A DNA stretch of 64,000 nucleotides, taken from positions 127,166,280-127,230,279 of the forward strand of contig NC_090984.1 of assembly GCF_041146395.1 (NCBI RefSeq). The letters run 5' to 3'. Numbering within the stretch: the stretch's first letter is position 1; the number at the start of each line of letters is the position of its first letter. Below the pieces are notes generated by a model. It worked only from the letters and a program-made list of their open reading frames with translations. It searched no databases and was not told where the DNA came from. Position numbers and translations under genes: made by a program. Source of the DNA: Eulemur rufifrons. Its lineage: Eukaryota > Chordata > Mammalia > Primates > Lemuridae. Of this stretch, positions 34,376 to 46,443 are shown piece after piece.

Positions 34376-34929
34376 AAATCTTCTGAGCAATTTTTATTAA
34401 CTCAGACAGCAATTTTTCTTTAAATCCTTCTAATCTCTGCAGCTTTCTCCTACTCTCTGGGGCCGAGTGAGTGGCAAAGGCAATATTAATGGTACGTCAT
34501 TTTCTGGTGCCTCTGGGTCTATGGAAGTATACAGGCGGTAAGCTTCAAAAAGGCATTCCAGGAACACCGCTGGGGGCTCGTTAGGCCCCTGTGGTCTCGC
34601 TTACCTTGGACAGATTAGTCGGCCTTTTAGCCGCTGTCCGTATGCCTCGTAGCAGAGTCTGTGATACCGATCGAGAGCCTCCTTACCGCGTTCCTCATTT
34701 GGGTCCCAGTGCGGGCTCATGGTGGGGAAGGTAAATGAAATTTGCCCATCAGGGCCACGGATTGTCTATGGATGACAAAACTCTTAGAATAGCCACGGGC
34801 AGAGAGACAGTTGACAAAGTTGGTTAATTTTATGGCATACAACAATGTACTGATAACCATAATTATTACTGATTATATGTATGAAGATATATCCATATTT
34901 TACAATTTAGAACATATATTAATAACATG

Positions 34930-35140
34930 TTTATAGAAATATAATGCCAAGAAAGTTAACAGCATCAATTCAGAGCTCCGAGCACTTGCTGGCCACTGCA
35001 GTGGAGGACGCCAAAGTGAGGATTTTTATAAAACCTGTGAAGCTTCTGGTATTTTGAAGGCCACAGTGGAACCACGACCTTCAGGATAAGCTGATGATCT
35101 TGGAGAGTGACAACCTTCCACTCATGACATGCGACCGAGG
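34930..35140 (+). pseudogene. partial copy of the old ERV pol remnant
   Basis: AACAGCATCAATTCAGAGCT and GAACCACGACCTTCAGGATA resume the V-unit sequence equivalent to about 9520-9690. The rest of the remnant upstream is missing, cut off by the provirus block. A gap of about 0.6 kb relative to other units follows at about 35145. Confidence 0.5.
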
Positions 35141-35603
35141 AGCTAGGTCTTCCTTCTCTTGCTTAGGATGCTGACTCCATCTGCCCCTGACGTCCAATAG
35201 GCACTTTATGCTGCTTGCCGGCTAGAGGAACGTTCAGCTCTGTGTGCTGTGCTGCATTGTGTTGTCCAAGACAGAATATTTTATGTATTTTTGGATTTCT
35301 TCAGAAGTGTTGATAATTAATGTCAATTTGGGGACAGGAGAAAGTGACTGGAACACACTCTCTGCCTTTTGTGCAGGTGACAATATTTTCTCTCCTTACC
35401 ACAAACATATCTAACTCAGAGAGTGCAGAGGGAAACACAGAACCGTGAATTCAGAGAAGTTCCCCAGAGGAAACCGTTTTCTGGAGAGGAAGACACAACC
35501 CTGAGAGGAAACCAGCCCTTACCCTCCACCTGCACCTGCCCTGGGCTGACTCTGCTCCTGTGTCTTGGGCGCCCCCTGGTGGCCCCGCGCTGCCCCCGCA
35601 GGA

Positions 35604-35642
35604 GGTTTGTGTCTGGGCTCACACTGATGTCCCCTCACTGTG
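35604..35642 (-). promoter_or_regulatory. canonical 23-RSS
   Basis: Minus strand: CACAGTG at 35636-35642, 23-base spacer, ACACAAACC at 35604-35612. Confidence 0.95.
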
Positions 35643-36098
35643 TCACTGGTACAGTAGTACAGGGCCGTGTCCTCGGCTCTCAGACTGTTCATTTGCAGAG
35701 ACACCGTGTTCTTGCTGTTGTCTCTGGAGATGGTGAATCGGCCCTTCACGGCGTATGCGTAGTATGTGCTACCACCATTATCATTAATGGTTGAGACCCA
35801 CTCCAGCCCCTTCCCTGGAGCCTGGCGGACCCAGCACATGTAGTAGTCAGTGAAGGTGAATCCGGAGGCTGCACAGGAGAGTCTCAGGGACCCCCCAGGC
35901 TGGACCAAGCCTCCCCCAGACTCCACCAGCTGCACCTCACACTGGACACCTGCAAACACAGACACAGCCTGGTCAGAAACTGCCACACACACCCCTGTTT
36001 CTCTCATTCACATCCACTCCCACACCAATATCTCCAGTTCTCCCTGAATTACCTTGTAACAGAGCCACAAGGAAAACCCAGCACAGCCCAGACTCCAT
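35643..36098 (-). CDS. IGHV3: IGHV3-like V segment with extra FR2 cysteine
   Basis: Leader exon 36053-36098 ([15 protein letters not shown]), intron 35950-36052, V exon 35643-35949 (307 nt). CDR1 is GFTFTDYY and CDR2 is [10 protein letters not shown]2 opens MCWVRQ, so an unpaired cysteine stands where other segments have S, T, H or N, next to the conserved tryptophan. FR3 has YYAYAVKG instead of YYADAVKG, and NTVSLQ. The end is CTSD. Splice ends, promoter and RSS are intact, so it should rearrange. Whether the extra cysteine is tolerated in a folded antibody is uncertain. Confidence 0.94.
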
Positions 36099-36223
36099 GG
36101 TGAGTGTCTGTGTTCAGTCCTGATCACTGAATGGGGACACCTGGGAATGCCGGGGCTGGGGCTCCTGTCCCAGAGCTGCAGGGTGAGGGCTGGGCTGGTT
36201 TTCATCAGCAGAGGGAGGGCCCT

Positions 36224-36247
36224 ATTTGCATGTCCCCTGCTATATAG
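36224..36247 (-). promoter_or_regulatory. IGHV promoter octamer
   Basis: Minus-strand ATGCAAAT at 36224-36231, with CTATATAG at 36240-36247. Confidence 0.88.
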
Positions 36248-36289
36248 CAAGCCTTGGGTGGAACACCTGAGGGAGGGCAAGACCAGAAC

Positions 36290-37360
36290 AAAACTGGGTG
36301 ACTGTACTGTGATTGATAGCTCGTGTTCATTTATTTAAGTTCCAGAAACATAGAAACCATGTGCTGTAAGTGTGAAGTTTCCATGTATTTCACTGATGTA
36401 AAAGTAAGCCTAGACACATACGGAAGTTGTGTGATATGTCCAGAAACACATATCTGGGAATGTTGGTGTCTGGGCCATGATCCCGTCCTTGGAACCTACT
36501 GCCGGCCAAACCTGGACATGCCTAGGGTGGATTCTAGAACCCCAATTCTATCATAACAAGATAAAGCCAGTTTCTTGCCTCTCTGCTTTTTTTTTCCTGA
36601 AAAACATATAGAAAGCCTGGCACACAGGATTAATGCAGATAACTGAACCTAAAATTTCCCTTATTATCTATTTGTCCATTGCTCCTTCTCGACCAAATCA
36701 TCTATTAATTGTTCATATTAACTTTAATGAGGCATAGTTGATATGCAGTGGCCTTAACACAGCTGAAGTGAACAAGTGAAAGATGCTGACACACCGTCCC
36801 CGGTCTGCGATATGGAGGAAATTGATTTCCCTCAATGTTGACACTTCTCCTTCTAAAATTCCTCCTTCTTTCTCCTTCCCTCTCCCTCCCTTTAGCCAGG
36901 CACCTGCTAACATAGTTTATGTTACTTCAGTTTTCACTCTCTAGAATTTGTAACAGTGGAATCACGTAGCAGGTGCTTTTTGCCTATTTTACTCACAGCA
37001 CACACTGTGGACGCGGCCACGCTGCAATGAGCATGACACAGTCATTGCTGTCAATGATGTAGTGTCCTGATGCATCATTTGCAAAAAACACTTGGTTTTT
37101 AAGCTACTCGTTAATGTTGGCATTCTTTCCAATTCCTTGCTATTATGGATAAAGCTTCTCTTCACCTGGGAGAAGGAGGCAGCTGAGAAAACAGCTCTTC
37201 TTCTTTTTACATCAACAACAGTAACAGCAACATCATCATCATTCACATCAACACACCTGCATGAGCCATACATTAGCACATTTTATTTAATATTTCAGGT
37301 AATGGAAGTTATACGACTAAGAACAAACCTGAAATCTGCAGAGAGACCAGGACTTGCAGA
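36290..37360. other. 5-prime flank, old repeat debris, no gene seen
   Basis: Paralogous to 53440-54887 (which has an extra Alu) up to the words AGACCAGGACTTGCAG. Parts such as TATGGATAAAGCTTCTCTTC resemble old LINE debris. No gene is seen. Confidence 0.55.
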
Positions 37361-37980
37361 ACTTTTATACCACTGGTGGGACTGCAAATGGATGCAACCT
37401 CTGTGGAAAAGAATTTGCAGATACCTCAAAGAGCTAAAAATGGAAATACCATTAGATCCACCAATAGCACTATTAGGCATCTACCCAAAAGAGCAAAAGA
37501 CATTCTATAATAAAGACATCTGCACCCGAATGTTTATGGCAGCGGAATTCAGTATTGCAAGGATGTGGAAACAACCCAAGTGTCCGTCAATTCATGAGGG
37601 CATCGTTCAAATTTGGTATAAGTATACAGGGGAATATTACTCAATTATAAGAAACCTAGCACCTCTTCTATTTTCCTAGATTCAGCTTGAGCCCATTATC
37701 CACAGGGAGGTATCACAAGATCAGAGGAACAGCCTCCACATGTACTCGCCATGAAATTGGTACTAAGTGATCAACACTATGGTGCTCACATGGTAGTAAT
37801 ATTTTCCAGCAATTAGGGGGTGAAGGGGGTAAACTCACAACTCATGGACAAGGTGAGCGTTGTATATGGCAAGGCCATGACTCTAATCCTCGCTTGGGTG
37901 AGGCAAAGACATAAAATGTAGCCAAAACATTTCTACCATCATAGTATCCTGAAATATAAAAAAAAAAAAAAAAAAGAAAA
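37361..37980 (+). mobile_element. 5-prime truncated L1 3-prime end
   Basis: Begins right after AGACCAGGACTTGCAG, where homology with 54.8 kb stops, with ACTTTTATACCACTGGTGGG. Translated parts such as LGIYPKEQKTFYNKDI and ARMWKQPKCPSIHEG are the familiar end of L1 ORF2 and its 3-prime region. It closes with an A tail at about 37960-37977. Confidence 0.8.
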
Positions 37981-38189
37981 GAAAAATAACTGAAATATTC
38001 ACAGCATCCTTTCTGTCACTGAACATTGAAGGTGCCCAGAAGCCATGAGAGATCACATGGAGCTTCTAGAAAGGTCTGTACATTTTCACAGCAAGGACCA
38101 GTTTGCATATGATCTGCATATAGACACGGAAGAAAAGGCTTAAAGAATATAAAATGTGTGGCATGCGAATCTTTCCTCCCATTCTGTAG

Positions 38190-39250
38190 GCTGTCTGTTC
38201 GCTCTCCTGATAGTGTTCTTGCTGTGCAGAAGCTCTTTAATTTGATCAGGTCCCATTTACTTATTTTTGTTGTTGTTGTGATTGCCTTTGGGATCTGGAG
38301 GATGGACAGGCTTGAAGCTCTGTCTCGGGTGGGAGGAAGGAAATTTATGTAGCCTAAAGATTTTTATGAAATAAAAAAAGATACGTGAAAAATTAAATAA
38401 AAAATAAAGAAAATTATACAATTTGCATAAAAGGAAATATACCTGGGTGGTTTTTTTTTGTACCATTACATTTAAACATTTTATTTTATTTTCATTGAAA
38501 AACAATGCATATATTTAACATGTGTTTTGATATATGTATACCTTGCATATTCATCAAATTAAGAAAATTAGAATATTCCTCATCCAAAATATTTATCATT
38601 TTTATCGTTTCTTTTTCATTTCACAATATTATGGGGTACAAATTTTTTGGTTACATATAATGCCTTTGCCCCCCCACCCCCCGAGGCAGGACTATAGGAG
38701 TGCCCTCCCCCCACACAGTGGGCTCAACATGCATTAGTTGTAAGTTCACCGCCCACATCTCCACCTGTCGGGCACCCATTGAGTATTACTACCATGTGAA
38801 CACTGCACTGTTGATCAGTCAGCACAGATTTGATGGGAAGCACGTGTGGTGCTTGTTTTTCCATTCTTGTGATACCTCACTTAGTAGAATGGGCTCCAGC
38901 TCTATCCAGGATAATACAAGAGGTGCTAGATCACCATTGCATTTTGTGGCTGAGTAGAACTCCATGGTATACAGATGCCACATTTTATTACTCCAGTCGT
39001 ATATTTTTGGGCACTTGTGTAAAATTTCATTTATTTTTGATTAACAATAATTATATATATTGAAGAGACGCAATAGGATGTCAATACTTGTGTACATTGT
39101 GGAATGATCAAATCAGCATAATTAGCATGTCCATCACTGCAAATATTTGTTATTTCGTTATAGTGAGAATATGTAAAATTCTGTGTTTCAGCTATTTTGA
39201 AATATACATTATTATTAACTTTATTAACTATACTTATACTGTGCAATAGA
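38190..39250 (-). mobile_element. antisense L1 fragments
   Basis: TTGCTGTGCAGAAGCTCTTT near 38218 is the complement of L1 ORF2. From about 38560 ATTATGGGGTACAAATTTTT, then TGGGCTCCAGCTCTATCCAG and GAACTCCATGGTATACAGAT are the complement of an L1 3-prime region. AT-rich sequence to about 39250 looks similar. There are several pieces with unclear joins. Confidence 0.65.
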
Positions 39251-40440
39251 ACAGAGAGCAGTCTGTGAGTGACCCAATTAGAAATCCAAAATATACTAAA
39301 ATAATATATGGTAAATATAAATATAATAAAATAATATATGGTAAATATAATGGGGTGTCGTCTGGGTTTTTGTCCTCTTCAACAAAAGCTGTAAGTATCT
39401 TAGAGCAGAAATTCACTCGTTGACAGTATTGCATATCCTTAATACTGAAGCACAGATTACTATTAAAGCTAGGAATCCCATAAAAAGTTTTCACAAAGTC
39501 TCCCTATACCATTATGGTTTTTGCCATATATAATATGGACAAGGAGGAACACCTCACCCTAAACACTGTAAGGATTTCCTTGCCTAAATCACCACGGTGA
39601 TAGCACACATTGTTCCAAAATATTCTACTGAGGGCTTGGATGCTCTGGCCCACTGAGTAGTAAGTTAAAATTAAATCATTTCATTATGACTTACTCGTAG
39701 GTATGACAAAACAGGACCCCATGTATCATCTCCTTAAAATAGTAAATACAGGCTGATGTGAGTTAAAATAAACTCTTCAAAGGAGAAACCCATCATGAAA
39801 GAGCAGTTTAGAACAGAGGAGATTATCCCAGCTGTGTCTGCTGTGGCCGTCCCCACTTGCTGTGTTTCACTGGGAGAGAATGAAGCATCTCACGGTAGGT
39901 GACTGCAAACGTGATCTCGTGGCTCCACACGCTGTCACCGCACACATCTTACTGAAATCGCTGACTCCTGGCAATCAGCAACTGGGAAACATTTTTCTCT
40001 TGTAGATTTAGTTGCTATGCTCTGATAGGGGCATATTTAAACAGGCTCCCAGCCACAGATTAGAGAATTTATTGAAAGAAAAACCTATAAATATCAGGAA
40101 ATATAAAATAATCACGAATTATTTGAAACATATACTGTTGCCTTTAGCAAATAAACTAAGAAAATATGCATGTTGCTAACTGTAGATATGAACATTCAAA
40201 GCTGCGATATTGTGAAGAGAGGATTCCGCGCTGACTTGAGTTGTCCCCGCACGGATCACACTTTCCCACGATACACACGTGCGGCCACACCCATCCACGC
40301 CATCCGTTCCTGCCGTGCGTCAGCTGTGCTGCCTCTGCACACACATGATCGCATCTAACAGGTCCGGGGTCGTGGCCGCTCCACAGTGTGGCTCTCTGCT
40401 CCTCTGATCCACATGTCATGATGTCGCATTCATAAAGCAA
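39251..40440. other. no gene recognised
   Basis: AT-rich sequence including an imperfect direct repeat AAAATAATATATGGTAAATA at about 39298 and 39328. No gene or repeat family was recognised. Confidence 0.5.
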
Positions 40441-42326
40441 CCTCTTTCAAGGCCTCAGGGGAGCCCCCTCAGCTGATTTCCGTGCTCCTCACTTTGTTCC
40501 AGAATCGCCCAACATCAGGTCCTTTCATCAGATGCCACTTCTCTAGGACAGACCCTGGTGCCCCTGCCCAAGCCCTTGCAGACTCAGCCAATAGAGTCCC
40601 CGTGTCCTGTCTTGCCCAGGAGGACACCTGCCTTCTTTGCCATAATGTCCATATCTCTCACCCTCATGCTGAGTGAGCCTTCACCTGTGGCCACCTCAGG
40701 GGCAGCCACCGTGTCCTGCACCATGACATGTGCTCACCTACACCTGAGCTTTGCAGCTCTCTTGGGCTTTACATAAATCAAGTGTGTTTTAGTGCTGTAG
40801 TAATTTTGAATTAAAATGCTATAAACAACAAAAATCAACAAAGTTACTCTAAAGGAGCAGTGGTCACACCTGTCCTGATGGGCCTGTCCCTTCCTCCACA
40901 CTCCCTGATGTGCCCTGTGGTGTTAGCACCTTCCTGTCTGACCCTGTAGCTATTTCATAGGCAGGGACTGTACAAGGTGGCAAAGCCTGTCACATAGTTA
41001 GCTGTTTCCTACTTGCAATGAGGACACATCTGTGTCTAAAGGTACACATGGAACTAACTCAGAATGGAAATTTCTTCATAAGATGGATGTTGTGCATCAT
41101 TTTCCACAAATATCTCCCATGATCAAGACTAATGTATGGAAGAAATCTTTTGTGAATCCCATGTGGGTTAGACACAAATCCTTGTTCAATACACGACACT
41201 TCTTTCTCCTTGATAGTGATGGGTATGACAATAAAAACAAGGAATGATTTTGCTCTCCATAGGAAGGAGGAGAACATAGGAGAGGGCAGTCAGGAGGAGC
41301 AGAGGGGGGAGGGTGAGGCAGCTCTTGGATAAAGGGCCATCTCGGGCAGACACAACACACAGCAGGGACTGGACTGCAGGGTGGGGTGTGATCATGTGGA
41401 GCCAAAGGACACCACTCACAAGGACCTGGATGTCACCCAGACTGCTCAGCACACTGAGGTTTCCATCTGCAGGTCTCTCCAATGCCACAGGTGTTGAAGG
41501 TGACTCTGTGAGAGTCTCAGTGGACACATCCCACTTTGACCAATCAATCTTGTTCTCGCAGCTACTAATGGCTGCTTGCATTTCCAATGTGAGTCCATGC
41601 CCAGGTGACAGCAGGAGGGTCCCAGCAATGGTGGGTGACACAGCCCCATCAATCTCTCCCAGATGCCTCAGGAGCCACAGCCAGAGCCACACCTGAGCTC
41701 CAGGTAAAGGGTCTGAGCCCGAGGATTTAGACACAGAGACCACACCCTCCATTTTGTGTGGGACAAAGGAACAGAGGAAGATGTGAAAACAGAACCAAGG
41801 GAGAAACAAAACAGACTTCCAAAAAAAAAAATTTTACTAAATCATTTCTGCATCTGAAATGTACAGTTTTAAATGAGGAGAGAACAACTTGACAGTGTTA
41901 GGTTTTATGAGACACTGACCCTGCCCAGGTCCCTACATGTCCCAACCTGAATCCCAAAGACTGTCCCACTCAGGGAGTCCCACTGAGGTCTGTGCGCTGA
42001 GTCTGGTTGGAAAATGCTCAGCAGGTTCCCCTGGGCTTCCTTCCTCAGGACTCTGACCCCTGTGGTAACACCAGGGTCATTTCTGCCCACGTGACTGATG
42101 TTCCACCATGTGTCCAGGTGAGAGTGTGTTCATTTAGTACAACAAGACGTTTCTAATTCAGACACTACAGTGACGAGTGCAGAGCCAGGAAAGAATATAG
42201 GTCCCTGGTTGAAATTTCTAAAGAAGAGGCCCCAAACTCTGAGAGGAAACAATCATTGTCCCCTGTCTTGACTCTGCTCGTTGTGTCCCGCGCGCCCCCT
42301 GGTGGCTCATGCGAACACCCGCAGGA
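40441..42326. other. 3-prime flank of third type I V gene
   Basis: Paralogue of 4060-6739 and 16110-18786, but lacking the 0.8-kb insertion-like block near 40.81 kb. No gene is seen. Confidence 0.65.
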
Positions 42327-42365
42327 GGTTTGTGTCTGGGCTCACACTGAAGTCACCTCACTGTG
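42327..42365 (-). promoter_or_regulatory. canonical 23-RSS
   Basis: Minus strand: CACAGTG at 42359-42365, a 23-base spacer with small differences (AGGTGACTTCAGTG), ACACAAACC at 42327-42335. Confidence 0.95.
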
Positions 42366-42828
42366 TCACTGGCACAGTAGTACAGGGCCGTGTCCTCGGC
42401 TCTCAGACTGTTCATTTGCAGAGACAGCGTGTTCTTGCTGTTGTCTCTGGAGATGGTGAATCTGCCCTTCACGGCATCTGCATAGTATTGCTTACTTCCA
42501 TCACTCCATATATTTGCCACCCACTCCAGCCCCTTCCCTGGAGCCTGGCGGACCCAGTTCATCCCGTAGCTACTGAAGGTGAATCCGGAGGCTGCACAGG
42601 AGAGTCTCAGGGACCCCCCAGGCTGGACCAAGCCTCCCCCAGACTCCACCAGCTGCACCTCACACTGGACACCTGCAAACACAGACACAGACACAGCCTG
42701 GTCAGAAACTGCCACACACACCCCTGTTTCTCTCACTCATATCCCCTCCCACACCCAATATCTCTACTTCTCCATGAATTACCTTGTAACAGAGCAACAA
42801 GGAAAACCCAGGTGAGCCCAGACTCCAT
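42366..42828 (-). CDS. IGHV3: IGHV3-like V segment, predicted functional
   Basis: Leader exon 42783-42828 ([15 protein letters not shown]), intron 42673-42782 (110 nt), V exon 42366-42672 (307 nt). The intron is six bases longer than in its paralogues because an ACAGAC unit near the acceptor is repeated. CDR1 is GFTFSSYG and CDR2 is IWSDGSKQ, close to the defective gene at 6779. FR3 is the standard [10 protein letters not shown], and the end is CAS. Cysteines, tryptophan, RSS and octamer are all intact. It looks like the working member of the IWxDGSKQ subgroup. Confidence 0.95.
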
Positions 42829-42953
42829 GGTGAGTGTCTGTGTTCAGTCCTGATCACCGAATGGGGACACCTGGGAATGCCGGGGCTGGGGCTCCTGTCC
42901 CAGAGCTGCAGGGTGAGGGCTGGGCTGGTTTTCGTCAGCAGAGGGAGGGTCCT

Positions 42954-42977
42954 ATTTGCATGTCCCCTGCTATATAG
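42954..42977 (-). promoter_or_regulatory. IGHV promoter octamer
   Basis: Minus-strand ATGCAAAT at 42954-42961, with CTATATAG at 42970-42977. Confidence 0.88.
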
Positions 42978-43195
42978 CAAGCTCTGACTGGGACAGCTGA
43001 GTGAGAGAAGGGTCCAGATCACAAATGAGTGTCTGGGGGAAGATGTTTTTATGCTCTAGACTCTGATGGAGGCCCAGTTTTGAACACTGGAAATGAAAAT
43101 GAAACTCAATCACAGTAGGAATGTTTCAGTGAAAGTTCAGGTAATGATCAAAAAGTAATTAAGTTTATGCGAAGGAAAGTTTGTTATTGAATATG

Positions 43196-43488
43196 CTCAT
43201 CATGTGCTGTGACCCATGTCTGTAAACCCATCACTTTGGGAGGTCACAGTAGGAGGGTCATTTGAGGCCGAGAGTTTGAGGACAGCCTGGCTGGCATCCC
43301 AGTGAGACAATGTTTTATACATATATGTATCTCACCCGGCCACTGTGGGTGCACCTGTAGTCCCAGATACTTGGGTGGCTGAGGCTGTGGGATCACTTGT
43401 GCCCATTACTTTGAGGTTTCTGTGAGCTCTGACGATGACACTGTTCTGTAGCGTAGATAGATAACATGACCGTCTTTCCAAAAGAACA
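43196..43488 (+). mobile_element. old diverged Alu-like SINE
   Basis: Third copy of the SINE at 7612 and 19650, again upstream of a type I IGHV3 gene. Confidence 0.75.
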
Positions 43489-44214
43489 AAGAAAAAGAAG
43501 AAACAGAAAAAAAGAAAAGAAAATATTTATGTCAGTTTCCAGTAATTTTATGTGATAAAATGATCAGCCTCATCATTGTAGCATTTATGCCCATCAGGAA
43601 CTCAAGTGTATGTGGGCGTGTGACAGAGTTCTAGTCATGGAGGCAGGAGAGAGTCTCTGTTGTGACCTTGCTGATCCTTCAGGGGAAATTTCAGAAAGGT
43701 GTCCTCTCCTCTTCCACCCTTGTCCTATCTGTGTGACCCTGAAAACACTCCCACCACGTCCACATAAGAGGGGACTGGGGGATAAAGGGGACGTTTTCTG
43801 CATATCAGTGTGAAACGTTGAGACAAGAAGCTCCTTCTGTGGATGAACTTTTGAAATTGGCAAAGATGGAGCCACTCACATCTGGCTTCTTGTTACATTA
43901 GGTTATGCTTTACCTCATTTAGTTATTTCATGTTGCCATTACTTTTTGGTAAAATAGACAGATATGATGGTCTAGAGGCATTAAAATCAAAAGTACCTGA
44001 TTTCCTAGTCAGGAGCCCCCACTGAGGTGAACAGTGGCGTGTGGTTCATTGTGTGCTAGGACACGTGGCTGAAAGCTAAGTGTGCGCACAGAGCTATTTT
44101 GTCTGCATCAGCGAAAAGTTCTGTATATTCCTTGAATGAGATTCTCACTGAGACACTTGAGGCAATATTATTTGTTGATCAATCACACTTCAGTAATCAA
44201 ACTGGAAGTTATTA

Positions 44215-45235
44215 AGCAGTGATTCATGTTACGGAAGAAAACTTTCCTTTGGAAATGTCATGCCCAACTGGAGGTAAAATCAGCCCGTGTGGCAGAAGTC
44301 ATTGCCCTACTTGGTGCTTGCCAATTAGCCAAAATCCGGAATTAAATGCGTATGTTTTTAGAGTAGTACATGAACTTGGGATATTTTGCAAACAAAACGG
44401 TTTCTCAAAGGTTCTGGAAAACCTATCAAAATGAACAAAAAGCTAAGGAACTTGTAGATAGACTTCTAAATCCTAGAGATCCAGCTAAAGTAAACAGGAA
44501 TCAAGAAGAAAAAAAAAAATAGCATGGGGGTTAAACAAGTGTTCTAGGAGGTCATTGCCAAGAACAAGCAGCCTAAACCTAGTTTGTGATGCTGTCCAAG
44601 CTTGTGAGGCATCACCACTGCTCAGGTAACACACCGTCCACTCATGGGAAATATTTTCAAAATGTGGAAAATGTTGATCTAATTAGCATTATGAAATTTG
44701 AATGTCACAGTTTTAAGCAGATCTTCAACTCCTTCACCAGTGTACCATGAGCATTTGCTTACAGCATTGTGGTCCAGTCCCTCAGGGACACATCAGTTGT
44801 TACCCTATCACTTGGTAGCAACTGAAGAAACATTTAGATTTTACCCCAACTACTAGCATTTTCCCTATTGCATGTAAGAGTAAATAATTTTAAAAACAAT
44901 TCATGCATTATAGATACTCCTATCACCACAGATTCAGGCTCTTTTTACTATGTCTTTTTAGCAGTCTCTCATCATGTTCAACCAGCACAGAGTGTGTGTT
45001 GGAGAAACATCAGGAAAATACTGGTCTTGAGCCATACTGGAACAAATATTATTAAGGATTTTAAGGGAAACACAGCAGTGCAATTCCAGGGAGGAAACCC
45101 TCGGGTTCATGTTTCACAACGACAGCATCAGTTCAGAATTCTAGACATTTGGAAGGCTGCTGTGATAGAGAATGTCAAACTGAGCATCCTAGTAGAACCT
45201 GCAAAGCTTCTGGTATTTTGAAGCCCACAGTTCAC
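44215..45235 (+). pseudogene. class I ERV pol remnant (third unit)
   Basis: Best preserved RNase H-like stretch of the set: a 71-codon frame from 44219 includes AYVFRVVHELGIFCKQNGF. The integrase-like C-terminal phrase TAVQFQGGNPRVHVSQRQ is at about 45075-45128. It has stops and frameshifts between these parts. Confidence 0.5.
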
Positions 45236-45772
45236 CCAGAGCCTTCAGGATAAGCTGATGAGCTTGGACAGTGAAAAGCTTCCCCCCATGACATTGGACC
45301 AAGACCCTGTGTAACTCCTCCTCCTGCTCATCCTCATTACTACTATGATGTGTTCATACTAAAGAAATGTCATCTATTTTTCAGCAGACTTCATTGTTTT
45401 CCAAACATAATGGCCTTTGCCTGCTTTTCAAAACAAATTTTTTTAAAATATTTAATAGTTGTTGAGTGGAATAAGAAGTCAGTGTCTCCTAACTGATGTC
45501 TGTCCGCTGACATCTGAAGGCCCATCCTTCGTCTTCCCTGTTTGCCCCACTCATGGGAATCCTAGGAAGGAATCACAGGTGCTTTCTCACCAGATGGCTG
45601 TTACAGGCCCAGACCCCACCAGACCCTCCCTGCCCCCCCAAGGGAACTGTTGTGAAAACCTGAGCCAGTCTCCCTTCCTGCCCTAAAAAGCCACTTGGGA
45701 CTGTCTTGAGAGGCCTGCCCTGCTCCGCAGACACCTCAGTAGTGGAGAGACTCACCCTTCCCGTGTTCACTC

Positions 45773-45800
45773 AGTGTGTGTGTGTGTGTGTGTGTGTGTG
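45773..45800. repeat. (TG)n microsatellite
   Basis: TG run equivalent to those at 10182 and 22228. The 52.2-kb unit keeps only a few TG steps. Confidence 0.9.
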
Positions 45801-46404
45801 CATCTGTGCCTGCCTGTGTGTGCAGGTGTCTAACACCATCAGAGTCAACATCGACACTAAATATCGGTGGGTCCCTTTGCCCTTGAATTCTGTGAGATAT
45901 AATCGATGTTGTGAGCCTGGTGCTGGGACACGGAGCTCCACAGGGACTTCCTGCTCTTGCTTAGGACGCTGACTCCGTCTGCCCCTGACGTCCACTAGGC
46001 ACTTTGTCCTGCTTGCTGGCTAGAAGGAACGTTTATTTCTGTGTGCTGTGCTGCATTGTGTTGTCCAAGAAAAAAATGTTTTGTTGATTTTCGGGCTTGT
46101 GGAGAAGTGTTGATAATTAATGTCCATTTGGGGAGAGGAGAAAGTGCCTGGAAGGCACTGTCTGCCTTTTGAGCAGGTGACAATATTTTCTCTCCTTACC
46201 ACAAACATATCTAACTCAGAGACTGCAGAGGGTAACACAGAATCGTGAATTCAGAGAAGTTCCCCAGAGGAAACCACGACCCTGAGAGGAAGCCACGACC
46301 CTGAGAGGAAACCAGCCCTTACCCTCCACCTGCACCTGCCCTGGGCTGACTCTGCTCCTTGTGTCTTGGGCGCCCCCTGGTCGCCCCGCGCTACCCCCGC
46401 AGGA

Positions 46405-46443
46405 GGTTTGTGTCTGGGCTCACACTGATGTCCCCTCACTGTG
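46405..46443 (-). promoter_or_regulatory. canonical 23-RSS
   Basis: Minus strand: CACAGTG at 46437-46443, 23-base spacer, ACACAAACC at 46405-46413. Confidence 0.95.

Larger units (their letters stand above)
30730..34768 (-). pseudogene. decayed gammaretrovirus-like provirus, 5-prime truncated
   Basis: Read on the minus strand from high to low coordinate, the order is as follows. Gag capsid end at about 34390-34768, split by an Alu. Nucleocapsid with one zinc knuckle (CAYCKKHGHWKNEC) near 33805-33846. A few protease residues fused directly to an RT thumb-like part (33433-33690). Connection and RNase H (32480-32990, with YTDG). Integrase (31490-32112), then the transmembrane env tail (about 30755-30960). 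The RT catalytic region and most of env are gone, and the 5-prime LTR is absent. The two integrase aspartate positions that can be located read Y and N. It is clearly dead and cannot make virus. Confidence 0.8.
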
